A stretch of DNA of 64,000 nucleotides from positions 30,388,626-30,452,625 of the forward strand of contig NC_133103.1 in assembly GCF_022965805.1 (NCBI RefSeq). Direction: 5' to 3'. Below are positions 45,289-57,934 of the stretch, piece after piece. Made by a program: the position numbers and the translations under genes. Numbering within the stretch: the stretch's first letter is position 1; each line of letters opens with the position of its first letter. The DNA comes from Primulina eburnea (Eukaryota; Streptophyta; Magnoliopsida; Lamiales; Gesneriaceae). The notes below the pieces were generated by a model. The model had not been told where the DNA came from. It saw only the letters and a list, made by a program, of their open reading frames with translations, and did no database searches.

Positions 45289-46762
45289 TGATCGAGCAAA
45301 ACTTGCACTGTAAAATCCTTAGTAAAAATTTCTAAAATTCAAGCTCGAAATAATCGCAAGTGAACGATGTCAAGTATAATATAGTGTACGAGAGTATGAG
45401 TATCATTCCTCTAGAGACAGTATTTCGCAATTGTTATTCTCATTTATTAAAATCTTTAGCAACGATAATTTGGATGATTGATTACTACTATAATGATTAA
45501 ATATACTCAATGAAATGGTTCAAGGATTAAATGATGAAATAAATAAGCTAGAATGATTGATTAAAGTTCAATGATAAATGAATTTGTTGGAAATCTCGGT
45601 TCACCTGCCCCTCGCTAATCTACTTAATTCGTTCGACAACGATCTATGCTTTCGACGGGATTTCCTATCCAAATGAACACACCCTCTCAAGCTAAGCCAA
45701 ACTAATTCGACTTAGTGAAGTAATTAAATTTCTTTAATTATTTATCAAATGTGAATTGTATGTCGTTTAATGAAATATCCTAGCTTTCGATTTACTGGAC
45801 TATGACTATCGACGTGTATCCTACTTTATTTTTCTATGTAAAATGTAAATCCACAGATTATGCTAATCGTTCCTACCATGGAATATTCTCTCGAACTCAC
45901 TTGAAATACGATATCGTTATTAAAGTTAGCTACGCTTCAACAACACAAATAAAATAATAGCACAATCAAGAATAAATCAAAGTCGATAGATAAATCAACT
46001 AAACTGGTTTTGGGGTAGGATCCCTTTAAATCCCAAAAAATGAAAATTAGCTACTAGAATTCATGATCAAATAAGCAAACAATGTTTAAACAAGAAAAAG
46101 TTAAACCAGAAATACGAGTCATGACGAAAAAGCGAAGAATGTTGTCTGGAAATCTTGAAATATTCAACTCCAAGCTTCCTCCTAGCCTTTTCTCTCTTCC
46201 AAACCTTGGTGGCTACTGAATCCTATCTAAAAATCGTGTCTAGGGTTGTTTTTTTGCAGCCACCCTTGGAAATTTCCCCCGGAAGACAAGAAATCATCTT
46301 ACGTATTTTTTTCAAAATTGAGTACCGCTCGGACGGTAAGATTCTACCCCCCCGCCCCCCCGAGTGCCAACTCCTCTGTAATTCTGCTTGTGAGGTGCGG
46401 CACTCGCGCTCTACCGCTTCTACCACCTGAGTGCCGAGTCTTTTGTAATTTATACTTTGAAAGGCACATCTCGCGCCTGAGCAGTAAAATCCTACCGCTC
46501 GAGCGCCAACTCTTCTGTTCGGAAATCCATCTTCGCGCCCGAGCGGTAAGATTATACTGCCAATTTCTTGTGGCTTGCACATTTCTATCCCGATATAAGT
46601 TATCCGGTCATTTCAACCACAAATTCTTCATGTACAAGTTAGACATGATCATATGCATATGCTAATTCTAAAACAAACAAAATGTATATGAAATCCACAC
46701 ACACACAATAACAAACAAACACAAAACTAATGCAATAAAATACGTAAAAACAACACCTATCA
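45289..46762 (-). mobile_element. Athila-like LTR, left copy
   Basis: 1474 bp. On the minus strand it starts TGATAGGTGTTG and ends GCTCGATCA, so the ends are inverted TGAT/ATCA. The PPT GAGGGGGT lies just outside at 46763-46769. It contains the CG-rich array at 46323-46559. The left flank at 45284-45288 is tcatg. Confidence 0.82.
46323..46559. repeat. CG-rich inverted-repeat array in Athila-like LTR
   Basis: Four degenerate units. The clearest is 46472-46508, with arms CGCGCCTGAGCAGTA and TACCGCTCGAGCGCC. The right arm plus following CAA is identical to the arm used in element D (20877-20892). The copy in the other LTR spans 59961-60188. Confidence 0.85.
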
Positions 46763-48052
46763 ACCCCCTCGTACTGACCTTTTGCATACCCTCATGCAAA
46801 ATAGGTCTTAAACCACAACTAAGATACAAAATAAGACACCAAAAGTACTAAACCAATCAAATCAATGGCGAAACAACAACTGACGTCTCATGCCTCTGCA
46901 GGTTTTTGAACTAATCTCATCATTAAAATCATAACACCCATTACCACTCCTTTTAAAGCAACACATAGAATTTTTATTTTGACAAAAAAAGTGTTCTTGT
47001 GTGTGTTGTGGGTTCTACTAGCTTGTATTTCAGATAGCTTTGTTCGCAAATCATGTGAATCACCAAATCAACACAAGTTTTCACTCTCCTGAATTCCATT
47101 TTTATTCGTGACCAACTAGTAAACAAAATGCAGTAGAATTTCGTGGTTGCACAATGATATTTAGGGGGCAATGTCAACATGTGCTCAAGTGATCCAAAAA
47201 GATTGGGAGTACACCGATCATTTCATTATGCACTTGTCAGAATTTTCATCCGACATTCCTCAACGCCTTATATCTCTATCTTTTAGCCTAGGGATAGCAT
47301 TTCATCCATTTTTGGCTCCCCCACACCTTACATCCCATTTTGTTTTCCACATTTTTTTCTTTTTTTTTTGAATAAGTGCAAAAATTATTTTATGTGTACT
47401 CCCTAGGCTCTGACTATAAGGCACGTTCATTTTTTTTTGTCCTGGGGACAAATTTTGAGGTTTTATGCACGATTAGGAAGAATGTTATTCTAGGTTTACT
47501 ATGTTTTTCTACTGTTCAGTCACTCCTTGCAACAAACATTCATTCAAGTTCTCCTCGCACGTCTTTCAGATTTCTCCCACAAATTTTTAAACTCGACTAT
47601 CATTTACACAACTAACAAAACACGCTATATGTGCATATAAAAATTCATAGTTATTCATGCTGAAGGGTTATTAAATACGAGTGACATGACTAAGAAAATG
47701 TAATTCATCAAGCCCAAAATCATCATCGGCTACCAACAAACTTGTTTCATACACAAATGACCGACCCCCTCATACTAAGAGTGTGCAATGTCCCTATTGC
47801 ACAAAATACTGAAACACATCAATGAAACACATATGTTGAACACAAAAACAAATACAATGTAAATGACAGAATGCAGCAATGGTGATAACAAACTACACAA
47901 TGCATCGTAAAATAAAAAGGAACAGAAAGGGAAACAACGAACTCCCCTGATCAATGCTCGTTCTCGTCGTGCTCCGGTGGCACAACTCCGGGCTCCTGAT
48001 CGTCCGACTGAGGGTGAGCATAGCGGAATGGGAACGGAGGCAGAGATATAAT
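46763..48052. other. Non-coding 3' region of Athila-like internal region 1
   Basis: About 1.3 kb with no credible gene between the integrase remnant and the PPT, which is normal for Athila elements. It includes a T-rich run at 47347-47370. It aligns with 60390-61700 of the second internal region. Confidence 0.7.
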
Positions 48053-48540
48053 TTAAAACTCAACTAAATAAAAGATGAAAATAAAAACAAGTAGAAAGAG
48101 AAAGAAATTAGTTCTCAATTTATAGTCGAGAGCTAGACTATAGGTTCCTCTCAGCTCTGACTGTTTTGGAATCGAGCGACTCAAATGTGGTTCCACTATG
48201 CCACCCAAATAAAGCCTCAGTCGTTGAGCATTGACTGTGAACGGCTCATTTTTTCCATCTCTCAAAGTTATGGTTCCCGAGGGGAACACTTTGGTGATCA
48301 TGTAAGGGCCCGTCCATCTTGACTTGAGCTTGCCAGGAAATAAGCACAGCTTGGAGTTGTTCAGGAGCACCGCTTCGTCTTTTTAAATTCTCTCGGTGTA
48401 ATGCGCTTGTCGTGTGCTAGCTTTGTATGTTCTAAGTACACGTACTTCAGCTGTGGAGGCAGTGGTTTGAGCTCACGTGGCGGCGGTTCCTCAATGCTTA
48501 GGGTCATGTCTCTTCGATCGTCCAAATCATCTAATTTCAT
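48053..48540 (-). pseudogene. Athila-like fused protease-tail/integrase C-terminus, copy 1
   Basis: The minus-strand coding sequence reads REL-KPLPPQLKYVYLEH (pre-RT linker) and passes directly into DKRITPREF and LFPGKLKSRWTGPY, the integrase C-terminal region. RT, RNase H and the integrase core are absent between them. The open block 48370-48053 starts MLLNNSKLCLFPGK. A frame change occurs at about 48380. Confidence 0.82.
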
Positions 48541-49300
48541 CCTTACTGGCTTCTTCCATGGATAGTTGGCATTAAATTATGCAACTCTTTCAAATTTTTC
48601 ATCATCCTGGGACCTTCCTTAACTTCAGTGGTGCAAGTGGCTTCCAATGGATCTTTCATAGCATCCTGCGTAAAATGACACACAAGTGAATCCAAAGAAT
48701 CAACAATAGAACAATCATTAGTGTGCAGTGCGTGCTTAAGAGCGTTAAAAACGTTAAAATTGATTTCCTCCTCTCCCATTCTCAATCTCAACTTCCCTTC
48801 TTGCACATCAATCACATCATTGCAATTTGCAAGAAACGGTCTCCCTAAAATTAAGGGCATCTCCCTATCCTCTTCCATGTCAAGAACCAAAAAATCTGTA
48901 GGAAATATAAACTTTCTCACTTTCACTAATACATCCTCTATAACTCATCGTAGATATTTTATAGATCTGTCTGCTAACTGCAAGGACATCTTCGATAGCT
49001 GAGGCTCTCCCAATCCAAATTTCATACATATAGACAAAGGTATAAGGTTAATACTTGCACCAAGATCTCACAAAGCTTTATGAAAAACCACATCACCAAT
49101 TATGCAACGAATAAGAAAACTCCCTGGATCCTTAAGTTTTGGTGAGATCTTGTTTTGCACCATTACAGAGCATTTTTCAGTTAAGTTTACCTTCATACAG
49201 TCTTTCAACTTCCTCTTATTTGCTAAGATGTCCTTCAGAAATTTATCATAGCTAGGAATTTGGATCAAAGCATCATCAAAGGGAATATTAATGTGCAATT
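48541..49300 (-). pseudogene. Athila-like protease region, copy 1
   Basis: Open blocks 49298-49068 (DALIQIPSYDKFLKDILANK) and 48926-48543 ([22 protein letters not shown]) are a typical Athila protease and the region before it. Frame breaks lie between them. ILGRPFL is the flap-end motif of the retropepsin-like fold. Confidence 0.82.
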
Positions 49301-49559
49301 TCTTGAATACTTCAAGAAACTTACTGGATTACGCATCAATTTTAGCTTCTTTCAATGCTACTGGAAAAGGTGGAAGAATAACAATTCTATATTGTCTAGT
49401 GAGTGCAGGTGTCGAGTTAGAAGACTTACCCTTGGGTGTTTCGACATGTTCCTCTTATGAGTGGCTTTTTGCGTCCTCTTTCGACTAAAGTTTTCCCACT
49501 CCTTAACTCAATCGCATTCAATTGCTCTTTAGGGTTGTGTTGCTTGGCAAGGTGCCCTG

Positions 49560-50845
49560 ATCTATGCTTGACATTATCTTGGCCAACTGTCCGATCTATG
49601 TTTCCAAGTCTTTGAGAGCTGCGTCTTGACTGTGTAATCTAGTTTCCGTTGCAGACATAAATTGAGTCATCATCTGCTCTAAATTAGATTTCTCCTCTCG
49701 AAGCTCAGATCTATACATCGGTTGCTTCTCATACTGTTGACCACTCCATGAGAAATTTGAGTGTTTCCTCCATCCAGCATTAAATGTGTTGGAATATAGG
49801 TCATTCTTAGGATGGTTTTGAGTCCCCACATGTTTCACAGGTGCCTCATTTTTCACATAATTATGACTCCTTGTCTGGCAATCCTTGGTGAAGTGCTCAC
49901 CTCCACAACCATCACAGAAGATCTCTTGCAGTCTCATGGCCACCACCAACATTCATATTATCTATTCTCCTACTCAAAGCCTCTAATTGTGCAGCAACCG
50001 CAGAAAAATTTCTTACCTGGTGAACTTCTACACTCCTTCTATGATTGTTCCCTTCAGATTGAGGTTGATAACTGCTGGCTTCCATCTCCTATTACAATTC
50101 ATACCCTTCTTTGGCTGTTTTTCTCAATAAATTCTCACAGGCAGCAACATCTATCATATGTATGATTGACAGTGAGCAAGCCATAATAAAAAGTTTGACC
50201 TACTAACACAAGGGGCAGTTTGTGATGTGGGAATCTCCGCAATAAATCTTTGTAGCGCTCCCATGCCTCATATAAGGACTCTTGCTCGAATTGGGCGAAG
50301 GTAGTGATGTCTGCTCACAACTTCATTGTATTAAAGGGAGGGAAGTATTTGATGAGAAATGTTCTTGCCTTGTCCTCACATGTAGTGATGGAAATACAAG
50401 CAAACAGTTTAACCAGGCTTTAGATTTTCACGTAAAGAGAAAGGAAACAAACACAATCTAACAGCGCATCAGAAACTCCATTGAATTTAAAAGTATTGAA
50501 AATTTAAATAAAGTATGTGATGTGAGTGTTTGGGACATCTAGTGCAGTTCCCCCAAATTGGACAGTATTCTAAATCATCTGAATAATGACTGGCTTGATC
50601 TCAAACTGATTTGCCCTGATGGTTTGTCGTACAATGCTTGAACGTGCTCCATCAAGCGAAGGTTGTGCGTACCCTAGCATGGGTATATGTCTTGGCTCCT
50701 CGACATGTAGGTCTTCAAGAAGTTTTTCTTCACTCACGTTCATTTTCATCATGTCTTTAAGCCTCTGTTGTTGTCTTCGCCTGCGGAGGGCACTTTCAAT
50801 CTCGGGATAGAATACCTCAAGTTCATATTCAAGAGACTTTGGCAT
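49560..50845 (-). pseudogene. Athila-like gag, copy 1 (broken)
   Basis: The N-terminal block 50845-50570 (MPKSLEYELEVFYPEIESALRR; later EEPRHIPMLGYAQPS) resembles the start of Athila Gag. The capsid region 50570-49960 has no long frame. The knuckle CDGCGGEHFTKDC (CX2CX4HX4C, 49952-49596 block) is followed by a Gln/Asn-rich stretch. The equivalent in copy 2 is 63739-63173. Confidence 0.78.
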
Positions 50846-50949
50846 GCACCAAAAGAGATATAAGCAAAGAAATTAAGGGTGTCAACTCAAATAAAACAAA
50901 ATAAAGAATGCTAAAGTAGATAACTAAGAATAAAATTGTGGATTAACAG

Positions 50950-50966
50950 TCCTCGGTAACTGCGTC
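50950..50966 (-). promoter_or_regulatory. Degenerate primer-binding site of Athila-like element
   Basis: The minus strand reads TGACGCAGTTACCGAGGA directly after the LTR. It differs at a few positions from the TGGCGCCGTTGCCGGGGA type (tRNA-Asp) known from Athila. Confidence 0.7.
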
Positions 50967-50973
50967 AAAAACT

Positions 50974-51618
50974 TGATCGAGCAAAACTTGCACTGTAAAA
51001 TCCTTAGTAAATTTTTTAAAATTCAACTTAGTAATAATCGCAAATGCACGATGTCAGGTAATAATATAGTGTAAGAGAGTTAGAATATCGTTCTTTTAGA
51101 GACTGTATTTTGCATTTGTTATTCTCAATTATTCAAATATTTAGCAACGATAATTTGGATGATTGTTTCTACTATAATGATTAAATAAAAACTCAATGAA
51201 ATGGTTCAAGGATTAAATGATGAAATAAATAAGATAGAATGATTGATTAATTTCAATGAGAAATGAATTTGTTGGGAATCTCGATTCACCTACCCCTCGC
51301 TGATCTACTTAATTCGTTCGACAATGATCTATGCTTTCGACGAGATTTACTATCCAATTGAACACACCCTCTCAAGCTATGCCAAACTAATTCGACTCAG
51401 TGAAGTAATTAAATTTCTTTAATTATTTATCAAATGTGAATTGTATGTCGTTTAATGAAATCTCCTAGCTTTCGACCTACTGGACTATGACTAACGACGT
51501 GTATCTTACTTCATTTGTCTATGTAAAATGTAAATCCAAAGATTATGCTACTCGTTCCTACCACGGGATATTCTCTCGAACTCACTTGCAATATGATATC
51601 GTTATTAAAGTTAGCTAC
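50974..51618 (-). mobile_element. Athila-like LTR, middle copy, left part
   Basis: It matches 45289-45930. It is split by element B after gctac (51614-51618) and resumes at 59614. Confidence 0.88.
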
Positions 51619-53292
51619 TGTCACACCCTTACTCTATACTTAGCATAATTACCATAATCAAAATAGGATTTGAATGATATAACTATATTATGAATCAAAT
51701 CAACAAGGGGCATCACTTTGACGGTTTGTAAAAATTTTGGCATGATGTCCCTATATTTTGTATAAGCCCAAACCAAGCAACAACATTTATATATACATAG
51801 ACACAAACTCAACTCAAGCAACAACATCAACCCATATATATAATCGTATTCTTACACACAAACATATTCTGTACCATCATACCCCTAGACATAAACATCG
51901 TAAAACTTGTTTCAAACCCTGACATTCAATTCATTATAATACATATGCGGAAGCTATACAATAAGAAGCCCGGTTCTTGTCGAGGTGAGGCACGTCACTA
52001 GCATCCATTGGCGAACCGGCATCCTACGCATCTTCACTACCTGATCCTGTAATACATGAGCTACGTGAGTTTATAAACTCAATAAGTTGGCACTTGTATG
52101 TATCAATATGCATCGAAGGAACATACATATCAAGTCGTGATCAACAATGAATCTTAAAAACATGTCATACCGTAGCATATATTCAATGTTCATTTTTGTA
52201 CTTGAGCCTCATTAGTTGACCTGTACTACCGTGCTTGCTTTATTATATAGCTACTACTGTGTTGGACGTCAGGGAGCAACCTTTGGCAACCCCACGCCCC
52301 ATGAACATATATTGGCCAATAGCTTTGGTGGACTTAAAACCACCCATGATGTCAACAAGCTCTATATCATGTAAAAATCAGTCATTTTCCTTTCATGTTC
52401 ATGTTCTTGTTCTTGAAATAGCACCCATCTTCAATATTCATGAGTTCCTTACATATTTAATACATAACAATGGAATATGGTGCTATGTTTCAACAATAAA
52501 TATACTAACAATGTACATATATCAATAATCAATGAGAATCATTTGAAATCATAATATTACTCATGTATTACTTCAAGAACATGCCAACTTACAGTCCAAG
52601 CGTACGAATACTTGTTTGAGACGATGTATCTCGCTCCTATACTGTCAAATATACCAATAACTCAGTCACTATTGTATAAACTAGGTGAAAATCACTCCTC
52701 TACAGGTAGAACAACTTAAAGAGAAGAAAACTTACTCCTATATGATGTTCTTGTGATGGAGAGTAAACTTCTAGCCTCAAAATGATGAAGGAGAAGAAGA
52801 AAATGACTTTTTGGGAGGAAGGTTTCTTGTTTCTCTCGAGTTTTGCTGAGAAAAGAATGAAGGAAACTGATACAATGGCTTAGAAAGTCGAAGCTTATCT
52901 TCTTATATGCAAGGCGGCGCTTTTGGCTTGTCTTCCACAATGATTTGGACAAAACCCAAAACGTGAAAGTTGTAGCATTATATCTTAGCTTTCTAATGGT
53001 TAAGGCCTCACACAATTTGGATCAATATTCAAATCATTATGCTAAAACCCGTAAAAACTACCATATCTACATCTCATTTCCTACCAACTTCATAACACTA
53101 TTTCTATGTACACATCTTACCATCACTATTTTGACATTTATTCATTCTCAATGCACCATAAACAATATAAAAGTCATGTTCAATCTCAATATTGATACTT
53201 CAATCATCACGTGAAATCTAATAAGGTAATTAACTACAAAATAAACGACATAAACGTGTTATAATCATTTGTACGAGTAACCGGGCATTACA
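51619..53292 (-). mobile_element. 3' LTR of element B
   Basis: 1674 bp. It lacks the CG-rich palindrome arrays of the other families. The TATA-like GCATATAAGA (minus) is at 52901-52910. Confidence 0.95.
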
Positions 53293-53305
53293 ATTCTCCC
53301 CTCCT
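53293..53305 (-). promoter_or_regulatory. Polypurine tract of element B
   Basis: The minus strand AAGGAGGGGAGAAT directly precedes the LTR start TGTAATGCCC. Confidence 0.9.
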
Positions 53306-56134
53306 TCAAAAAATTTCGCCCTCGAAATTTGACATACCATATAGTTCAGGATATCTCTGTTGGATCTCGTCTTCTCGCTCCCAAGTTGCTTCTTCAATTG
53401 CATGATTACGCCATAACAATTTCACCAAGGGTATTTCCTTGCCTCGCAACACTTTTGATTCCCTGTCAAGGATTTGGACCGGTCGTTCTTCATATGAGAG
53501 ATTCGATGCAAGCTCTAATGGTTCGTAATGAAGAACGTGAGAAGGATTAGCCAAATACTTTCGTAACAAGGAAACGTGAAAAACATTATGAACATTTGAC
53601 AAGTTCGGTGGTAAAGCAATTCGGTAGGCCCTGTCTCCTATTCTTTCCAAGATTTCAAATGGACCGATATATCTTGGACTCAATTTTCCTTTCTTACCAA
53701 AACGCAAAATGCCCTTCAATGGTGATATCTTCACAAACACATGGTCACCAACCTGAAATTCCAACTGACGACGTCGCACATCAGCATAGCTTTTCTGTCG
53801 ACTCTGGGCAGTGTGCATTCTTTCTCTGATCTTGGTTACCAATTCAGATGTCTGTTGTACCAATTCAGGGCCTAATAATTTTCTTTCTCCTATTTCATCC
53901 CAATGTACTGGAGAGCGACATTTTCTACCATATAATGCAGTATATGGTGCCATTCCAATGCTTGATTGATAACTATTGTTATATGTAAACTCAGCTAACG
54001 GTAGTATACTTTCCCAACTACCTGGAAAGTCAATAGTACATGCCCTCAACATATCTTCTAAGATCTGATTCACTCGTTCTGATTGTCCATCAGTTTGAGG
54101 GTGGAATGCTGTACTAAATGCTAATCGAGTTCCCATATCATGATGTAAACTTTTCCAAAATGCAGACGTAAATTTGGGATCTCTATCAGATACAATGGAC
54201 ACTGGGATGCCATGAAGCCTCACTATCTCTTTGATGTATTCTTCAGCATATTGATTCATCGTGTATGTAGTCTTCACCGGAAGAAAGTGAGCTGATTTCG
54301 TAAGTCGATCCACAATAACCCATATAGCATTGAATCCTCTTTGTGTTCTTGGCAAACCAAGGATGAAATCCATCGTGATATGTTCCCATTTCCACTCAGG
54401 AATGGGTAGTGGTTTCAAGAGTCCTGCTGGTCTTTGATGTTCAGTCTTGACCTGTTGACAAGTTAGACATTGTGCAACAAATTGAGCAATGTCCTTTTTC
54501 ATACCCGGCCACCAAAATAATGGTTTCAAATCCTTGTACATTTTCGTACCTCCTGGATGGATCGAATATGGAGTAGCATGAGCATCAATAAGAATATAAG
54601 TTCTGATTGTTCCTTGCTTTGGCACACACAATCTACTACGATATGTCCAAATTCCATACTCATTCAATTCAAAGTTCGAATGTCCTTTTGCTTCATCTCG
54701 CTGCCTCAATTGTTGTAATTCACTGTCTATACTTTGTTCGGCCTTGATTCTATCTGCAAGTGTTGGTCGAACCTTGAGAGATGATAACTGAATTGCAGCT
54801 CCCTTTGGAATAACATCAAGCTTCAAGTTCTGCAAATCCCATAAAATCTGCTCTTGTACTTGCATTGCAGCAATAGAACTGGACTTTCGACTTAACGCAT
54901 CTGCAACAACATTGGCTTTACCTGGATGATAATTAATAACACAATCATAATCTTTCACCAATTCCAACCAACGTCGTTGTCGCATATTCAATTCTTTTTG
55001 CGTGAATAAATATTTTAGACTCTTGTGGTCCGTATAAATTTCACATCGTTCGCCATACAGATAATGGCGCCATATTTTCAATGCAAATACCACTGCTGCC
55101 AGTTCTAAATCATGTGTTGGATAGTTCTTTTCATATTCTTTCAATTGCCTAGAGGCATAAGCAATCACCTTCCCGTGTTGCATCAAGACTGCTCCTAAAC
55201 CTTGTTTCGAAGCATCACTGTACACTACAAAATCTCCTGATCCTTCTGGAATAGCAAGGACCGATGCTGATGTCAATTTTGCCTTTAACTCTTGAAAACT
55301 GCGATCACATGCTTCGTCCCATACAAATCTCACATTCTTTCGAGTTAAAGCAGTCAAAGGCAATGCTATCTTAGAAAATCCCGCTATAAACCGACGGTAA
55401 TAACCAGCTAGCCCAAGAAAACTGCGTACCTCGGTAACAGTGGTAGGTCGTAGCCAGTTATTAACAGCTTCAATCTTACTTGGATCCACTGATATGCCTT
55501 CTTTTGAGATAATATGGCCTAAGAATGATACTTGTTCAAGCCAAAATTCACATTTCTTCCATTTGGCATACAAATGTTTATCTTTCAAAGTTTGCAAAAC
55601 TAATTGCAAATGTTCTCGATGCTCCTCTACAGTTCGTGAGTAGATGAGAATATCATCTATAAACACAATCACGTACTTGTCTAGAAATGGCTTGAAAATT
55701 CTGTTCATTAAATCCATGAAAGCAGCTGGTGCATTTGTTAGTCCAAATGGCATTACAAGAAATTCATAATGCCCGTACCTGGTTCGGAAGGCAGTCTTAG
55801 AAATATCATCTGACTTCACTTTTAATTGATGATAGCCTGATCGTAAATCAATCTTCGAAAAGATGGCAGCTCCTTGTAATTGATCAAACAAATCATCAAT
55901 TCTGGGGAGTGGATACTTATTTTTGATTGTCACTTTGTTCAACTCCCGATAATCAATGCATAGACGAAGGGTACCGTCTTTTTTCTTCACAAATAAAACT
56001 GGTGCACCCCACGGTGAAAAGTTCGGTCTAATAAACCCTTTATCAAGCAACTCTTGTAACTGTTCTTTCAATTCTTTCATTTCTGTAGGAGCTAACCGAT
56101 AAGGAGTTTTTGAGATCGGATGAGTTCCTGTCAC
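53306..56134 (-). CDS. Element B pol: RT, RNase H, integrase, chromodomain
   Basis: An intact 942-codon frame from the first Met; the frame itself is open further upstream, to about 56300. [43 protein letters not shown] (Asp pair near residues 160-161). RNase [39 protein letters not shown]. Integrase: zinc region with [11 protein letters not shown], core with [17 protein letters not shown] and TDGQSERVN; the second Asp and the Glu are separated by 35 residues (DD35E). The C-terminus has [25 protein letters not shown], and a chromodomain-like end with IEEATWE. All catalytic residues are present. Confidence 0.96.
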   Translation of the reverse strand: MTGTHPISKTPYRLAPTEMKELKEQLQELLDKGFIRPNFSPWGAPVLFVKKKDGTLRLCIDYRELNKVTIKNKYPLPRIDDLFDQLQGAAIFSKIDLRSGYHQLKVKSDDISKTAFRTRYGHYEFLVMPFGLTNAPAAFMDLMNRIFKPFLDKYVIVFIDDILIYSRTVEEHREHLQLVLQTLKDKHLYAKWKKCEFWLEQVSFLGHIISKEGISVDPSKIEAVNNWLRPTTVTEVRSFLGLAGYYRRFIAGFSKIALPLTALTRKNVRFVWDEACDRSFQELKAKLTSASVLAIPEGSGDFVVYSDASKQGLGAVLMQHGKVIAYASRQLKEYEKNYPTHDLELAAVVFALKIWRHYLYGERCEIYTDHKSLKYLFTQKELNMRQRRWLELVKDYDCVINYHPGKANVVADALSRKSSSIAAMQVQEQILWDLQNLKLDVIPKGAAIQLSSLKVRPTLADRIKAEQSIDSELQQLRQRDEAKGHSNFELNEYGIWTYRSRLCVPKQGTIRTYILIDAHATPYSIHPGGTKMYKDLKPLFWWPGMKKDIAQFVAQCLTCQQVKTEHQRPAGLLKPLPIPEWKWEHITMDFILGLPRTQRGFNAIWVIVDRLTKSAHFLPVKTTYTMNQYAEEYIKEIVRLHGIPVSIVSDRDPKFTSAFWKSLHHDMGTRLAFSTAFHPQTDGQSERVNQILEDMLRACTIDFPGSWESILPLAEFTYNNSYQSSIGMAPYTALYGRKCRSPVHWDEIGERKLLGPELVQQTSELVTKIRERMHTAQSRQKSYADVRRRQLEFQVGDHVFVKISPLKGILRFGKKGKLSPRYIGPFEILERIGDRAYRIALPPNLSNVHNVFHVSLLRKYLANPSHVLHYEPLELASNLSYEERPVQILDRESKVLRGKEIPLVKLLWRNHAIEEATWEREDEIQQRYPELYGMSNFEGEIF

Positions 56135-56303
56135 AACATCAATTACAAATTCGATCTCTCTATCTGGGGGTAAGCCTGTTACATCATCAGGAAATACTTC
56201 TGGAAATTCACAAACGACATCTGTATCTTTTAGTTCACGAACCGGTGGATCAATAACTAAAACAGATGCTAAATATCCTTGACACCCCTTCTGTAATAAT
56301 TTT
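56135..56303 (-). pseudogene. Element B linker between protease and RT, frame break site
   Basis: The downstream frame stays open from about 56300 to the Met at 56134, but the upstream gag-protease frame ends at 56250. The change of frame maps to a four-base homopolymer (tttt at 56300-56303 on the plus strand). A one-base indel explains it. In A and H the same linker is in one continuous frame, so this is a lesion or sequencing error rather than a conserved recoding site. Confidence 0.8.
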
Positions 56304-57779
56304 ACAAGCCTTCATACAAGAGATTATCCGAAGAGGTAAGGATATACCTGCACTTGATACTGTGAATGGTTCAGCTCCTACTAGCGCAAACTTGATCATC
56401 TTTAAGCCACAGTCAATAGTAACTCTGTACTTCGAGAGCCAATCCATTCCCAATATCACATCAAAATCGTTCATTTTCAAAACAATCAATTCAGCATACA
56501 TCTGATGGCCTTGGACATATATTGGACACCCTCGCACAATCTGATCTGTCTGTAATTCTTGCCCGGAAGGTAAGGCTATGGCGAGTTGTGTCTCTGTAGT
56601 ACTTGATGTAATGCCCAGTCTCCTTACAAACGATTCCGAAATAAAAGAATGCGTGGCTCCTGAATCTAGTAAAACAATAGCAGTAATACCAGAAATCAAG
56701 AACATACCAGTGATCATCGACGTATCCGCATCCACTTCTTCCTTGGTCATGGAGAAAAGGCGTCCCTGTACTTTCTCAGAACTTCCTGGACAATTCTTGG
56801 CGAGATGCCCTGGCTTTTTGCAACGATAACAGACATTAGAACCTTGCATACATTCCCCGCCATGAAGTTTGCCACATTTAGGACAAGGTTGTCTGTCCTG
56901 TTCTTTACGTGGAGGGGGACCCTTACCACGGGATTCCTCGGGTTTGGTAACTTTATTGTCTGTCTTCTTGCCTTGGCCTGTTGCTTGGCTTTTCTGAAAG
57001 TACTGCTGCCTTCGTTGTTGCCTGTCTATGTCAATGTCATGTTCATCATGTTCAGCCATAAGTGCTCTTTCCACTATCTCTCCATACGTAGCAACTTTGG
57101 ACATTCGTACATCTCTTTTAATTTCAGAGCGAAGTCCCCGCATGAAGTGTTCGCTCTTACTTGTATCATCTTGTGCAATATATGGTACGTATTGGACTCC
57201 AGCTTCGAATTGTTGTATGTATTCTGTCATTGACATAGTTCCTTGCTTCAAGTTAAGGAAATCACTAGCTTTCTTAGCTCGTACGTCTTTACTGAAATAC
57301 TTGTTGTAAAACATGGATTTGAAAGTTTCCCATGTCAATGGTATCGCAGGTAAAACCACTCTTGCAATCTCCCACCATATCCTTGCATGCTTTGTCCACA
57401 AAAATATGGCACAAGTTACTTTGTCTGCATCTTCCATATGAAGGTAGGAGAAGATGGATTCCAATGACTTAATCCACTCTTCTGCTACTGCTGGATCGGT
57501 GCTTCCCATGAATTCCGGAGGATTCAAACGTCGAAAACGATCATATACATCTGTTTGAACATGCACATGTCTATCTACTATGGCTTGAGCTTGTGCCTGT
57601 TCATGAGTAGTCCGTTGCATCTCCAGTAGCTGCTGGATTTGTTCACCATGGACTTTTGCTTGTTGTTGGAGTAATTGAGCAAAGTCATCTACAGATCGCA
57701 GCGCACTGCCCTCACCTTCGACAGCTGGGGCCTTGCCCTTAGATGACTCTCCTTCATCTACTTTACGTTTTGGTGGCAT
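56250..57779 (-). CDS. Element B gag-protease
   Basis: A 509-codon frame starting [12 protein letters not shown] Gln-rich coiled-coil-like stretch (about residues 35-70) precedes the Gag capsid domain ([40 protein letters not shown]). Two knuckles lie at about residues 295-330 ([12 protein letters not shown] and [14 protein letters not shown]). The protease has [12 protein letters not shown] with Asp near residue 372 and ends DVILGMDWL. The final residues after about 490 come from the wrong frame because of the break at 56300-56303. It acts as virus-like-particle protein and maturation protease. Confidence 0.94.
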   Translation of the reverse strand: MPPKRKVDEGESSKGKAPAVEGEGSALRSVDDFAQLLQQQAKVHGEQIQQLLEMQRTTHEQAQAQAIVDRHVHVQTDVYDRFRRLNPPEFMGSTDPAVAEEWIKSLESIFSYLHMEDADKVTCAIFLWTKHARIWWEIARVVLPAIPLTWETFKSMFYNKYFSKDVRAKKASDFLNLKQGTMSMTEYIQQFEAGVQYVPYIAQDDTSKSEHFMRGLRSEIKRDVRMSKVATYGEIVERALMAEHDEHDIDIDRQQRRQQYFQKSQATGQGKKTDNKVTKPEESRGKGPPPRKEQDRQPCPKCGKLHGGECMQGSNVCYRCKKPGHLAKNCPGSSEKVQGRLFSMTKEEVDADTSMITGMFLISGITAIVLLDSGATHSFISESFVRRLGITSSTTETQLAIALPSGQELQTDQIVRGCPIYVQGHQMYAELIVLKMNDFDVILGMDWLSKYRVTIDCGLKMIKFALVGAEPFTVSSAGISLPLRIISCMKACKIITEGVSRIFSICFSY

Positions 57780-57915
57780 CGTCGCTTATCTTAACCTACA
57801 TGTAGGTCACGTAGAAACACATAACTTAACATAAACTATGGAATACAAAGATACTTACTTGCCGAGTTCCCCATGTATAGATGAAGTGCAGTGTCTTTCC
57901 TGTCGAAGAACCGTG

Positions 57916-57928
57916 GGCTCTGATACCA
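57916..57928 (-). promoter_or_regulatory. Primer-binding site of element B (initiator-Met tRNA)
   Basis: The minus strand TGGTATCAGAGCC lies six bases from the LTR end at 57935. It is the longest match to the tRNA 3' end among the elements here. Confidence 0.93.
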
Positions 57929-57934
57929 TAAAAA

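Noticed and set aside
52235..53214. Short open frames duplicated at 52235-53214 and 58551-59530
   Set aside because: They are the two LTR copies of element B, so the duplication is structural and not a gene pair.
56250..56303. Programmed frameshift between protease and RT in element B
   Set aside because: Elements A and H encode the same junction in one continuous frame, and the break is a single-base change in a homopolymer. A lesion or read error is simpler.
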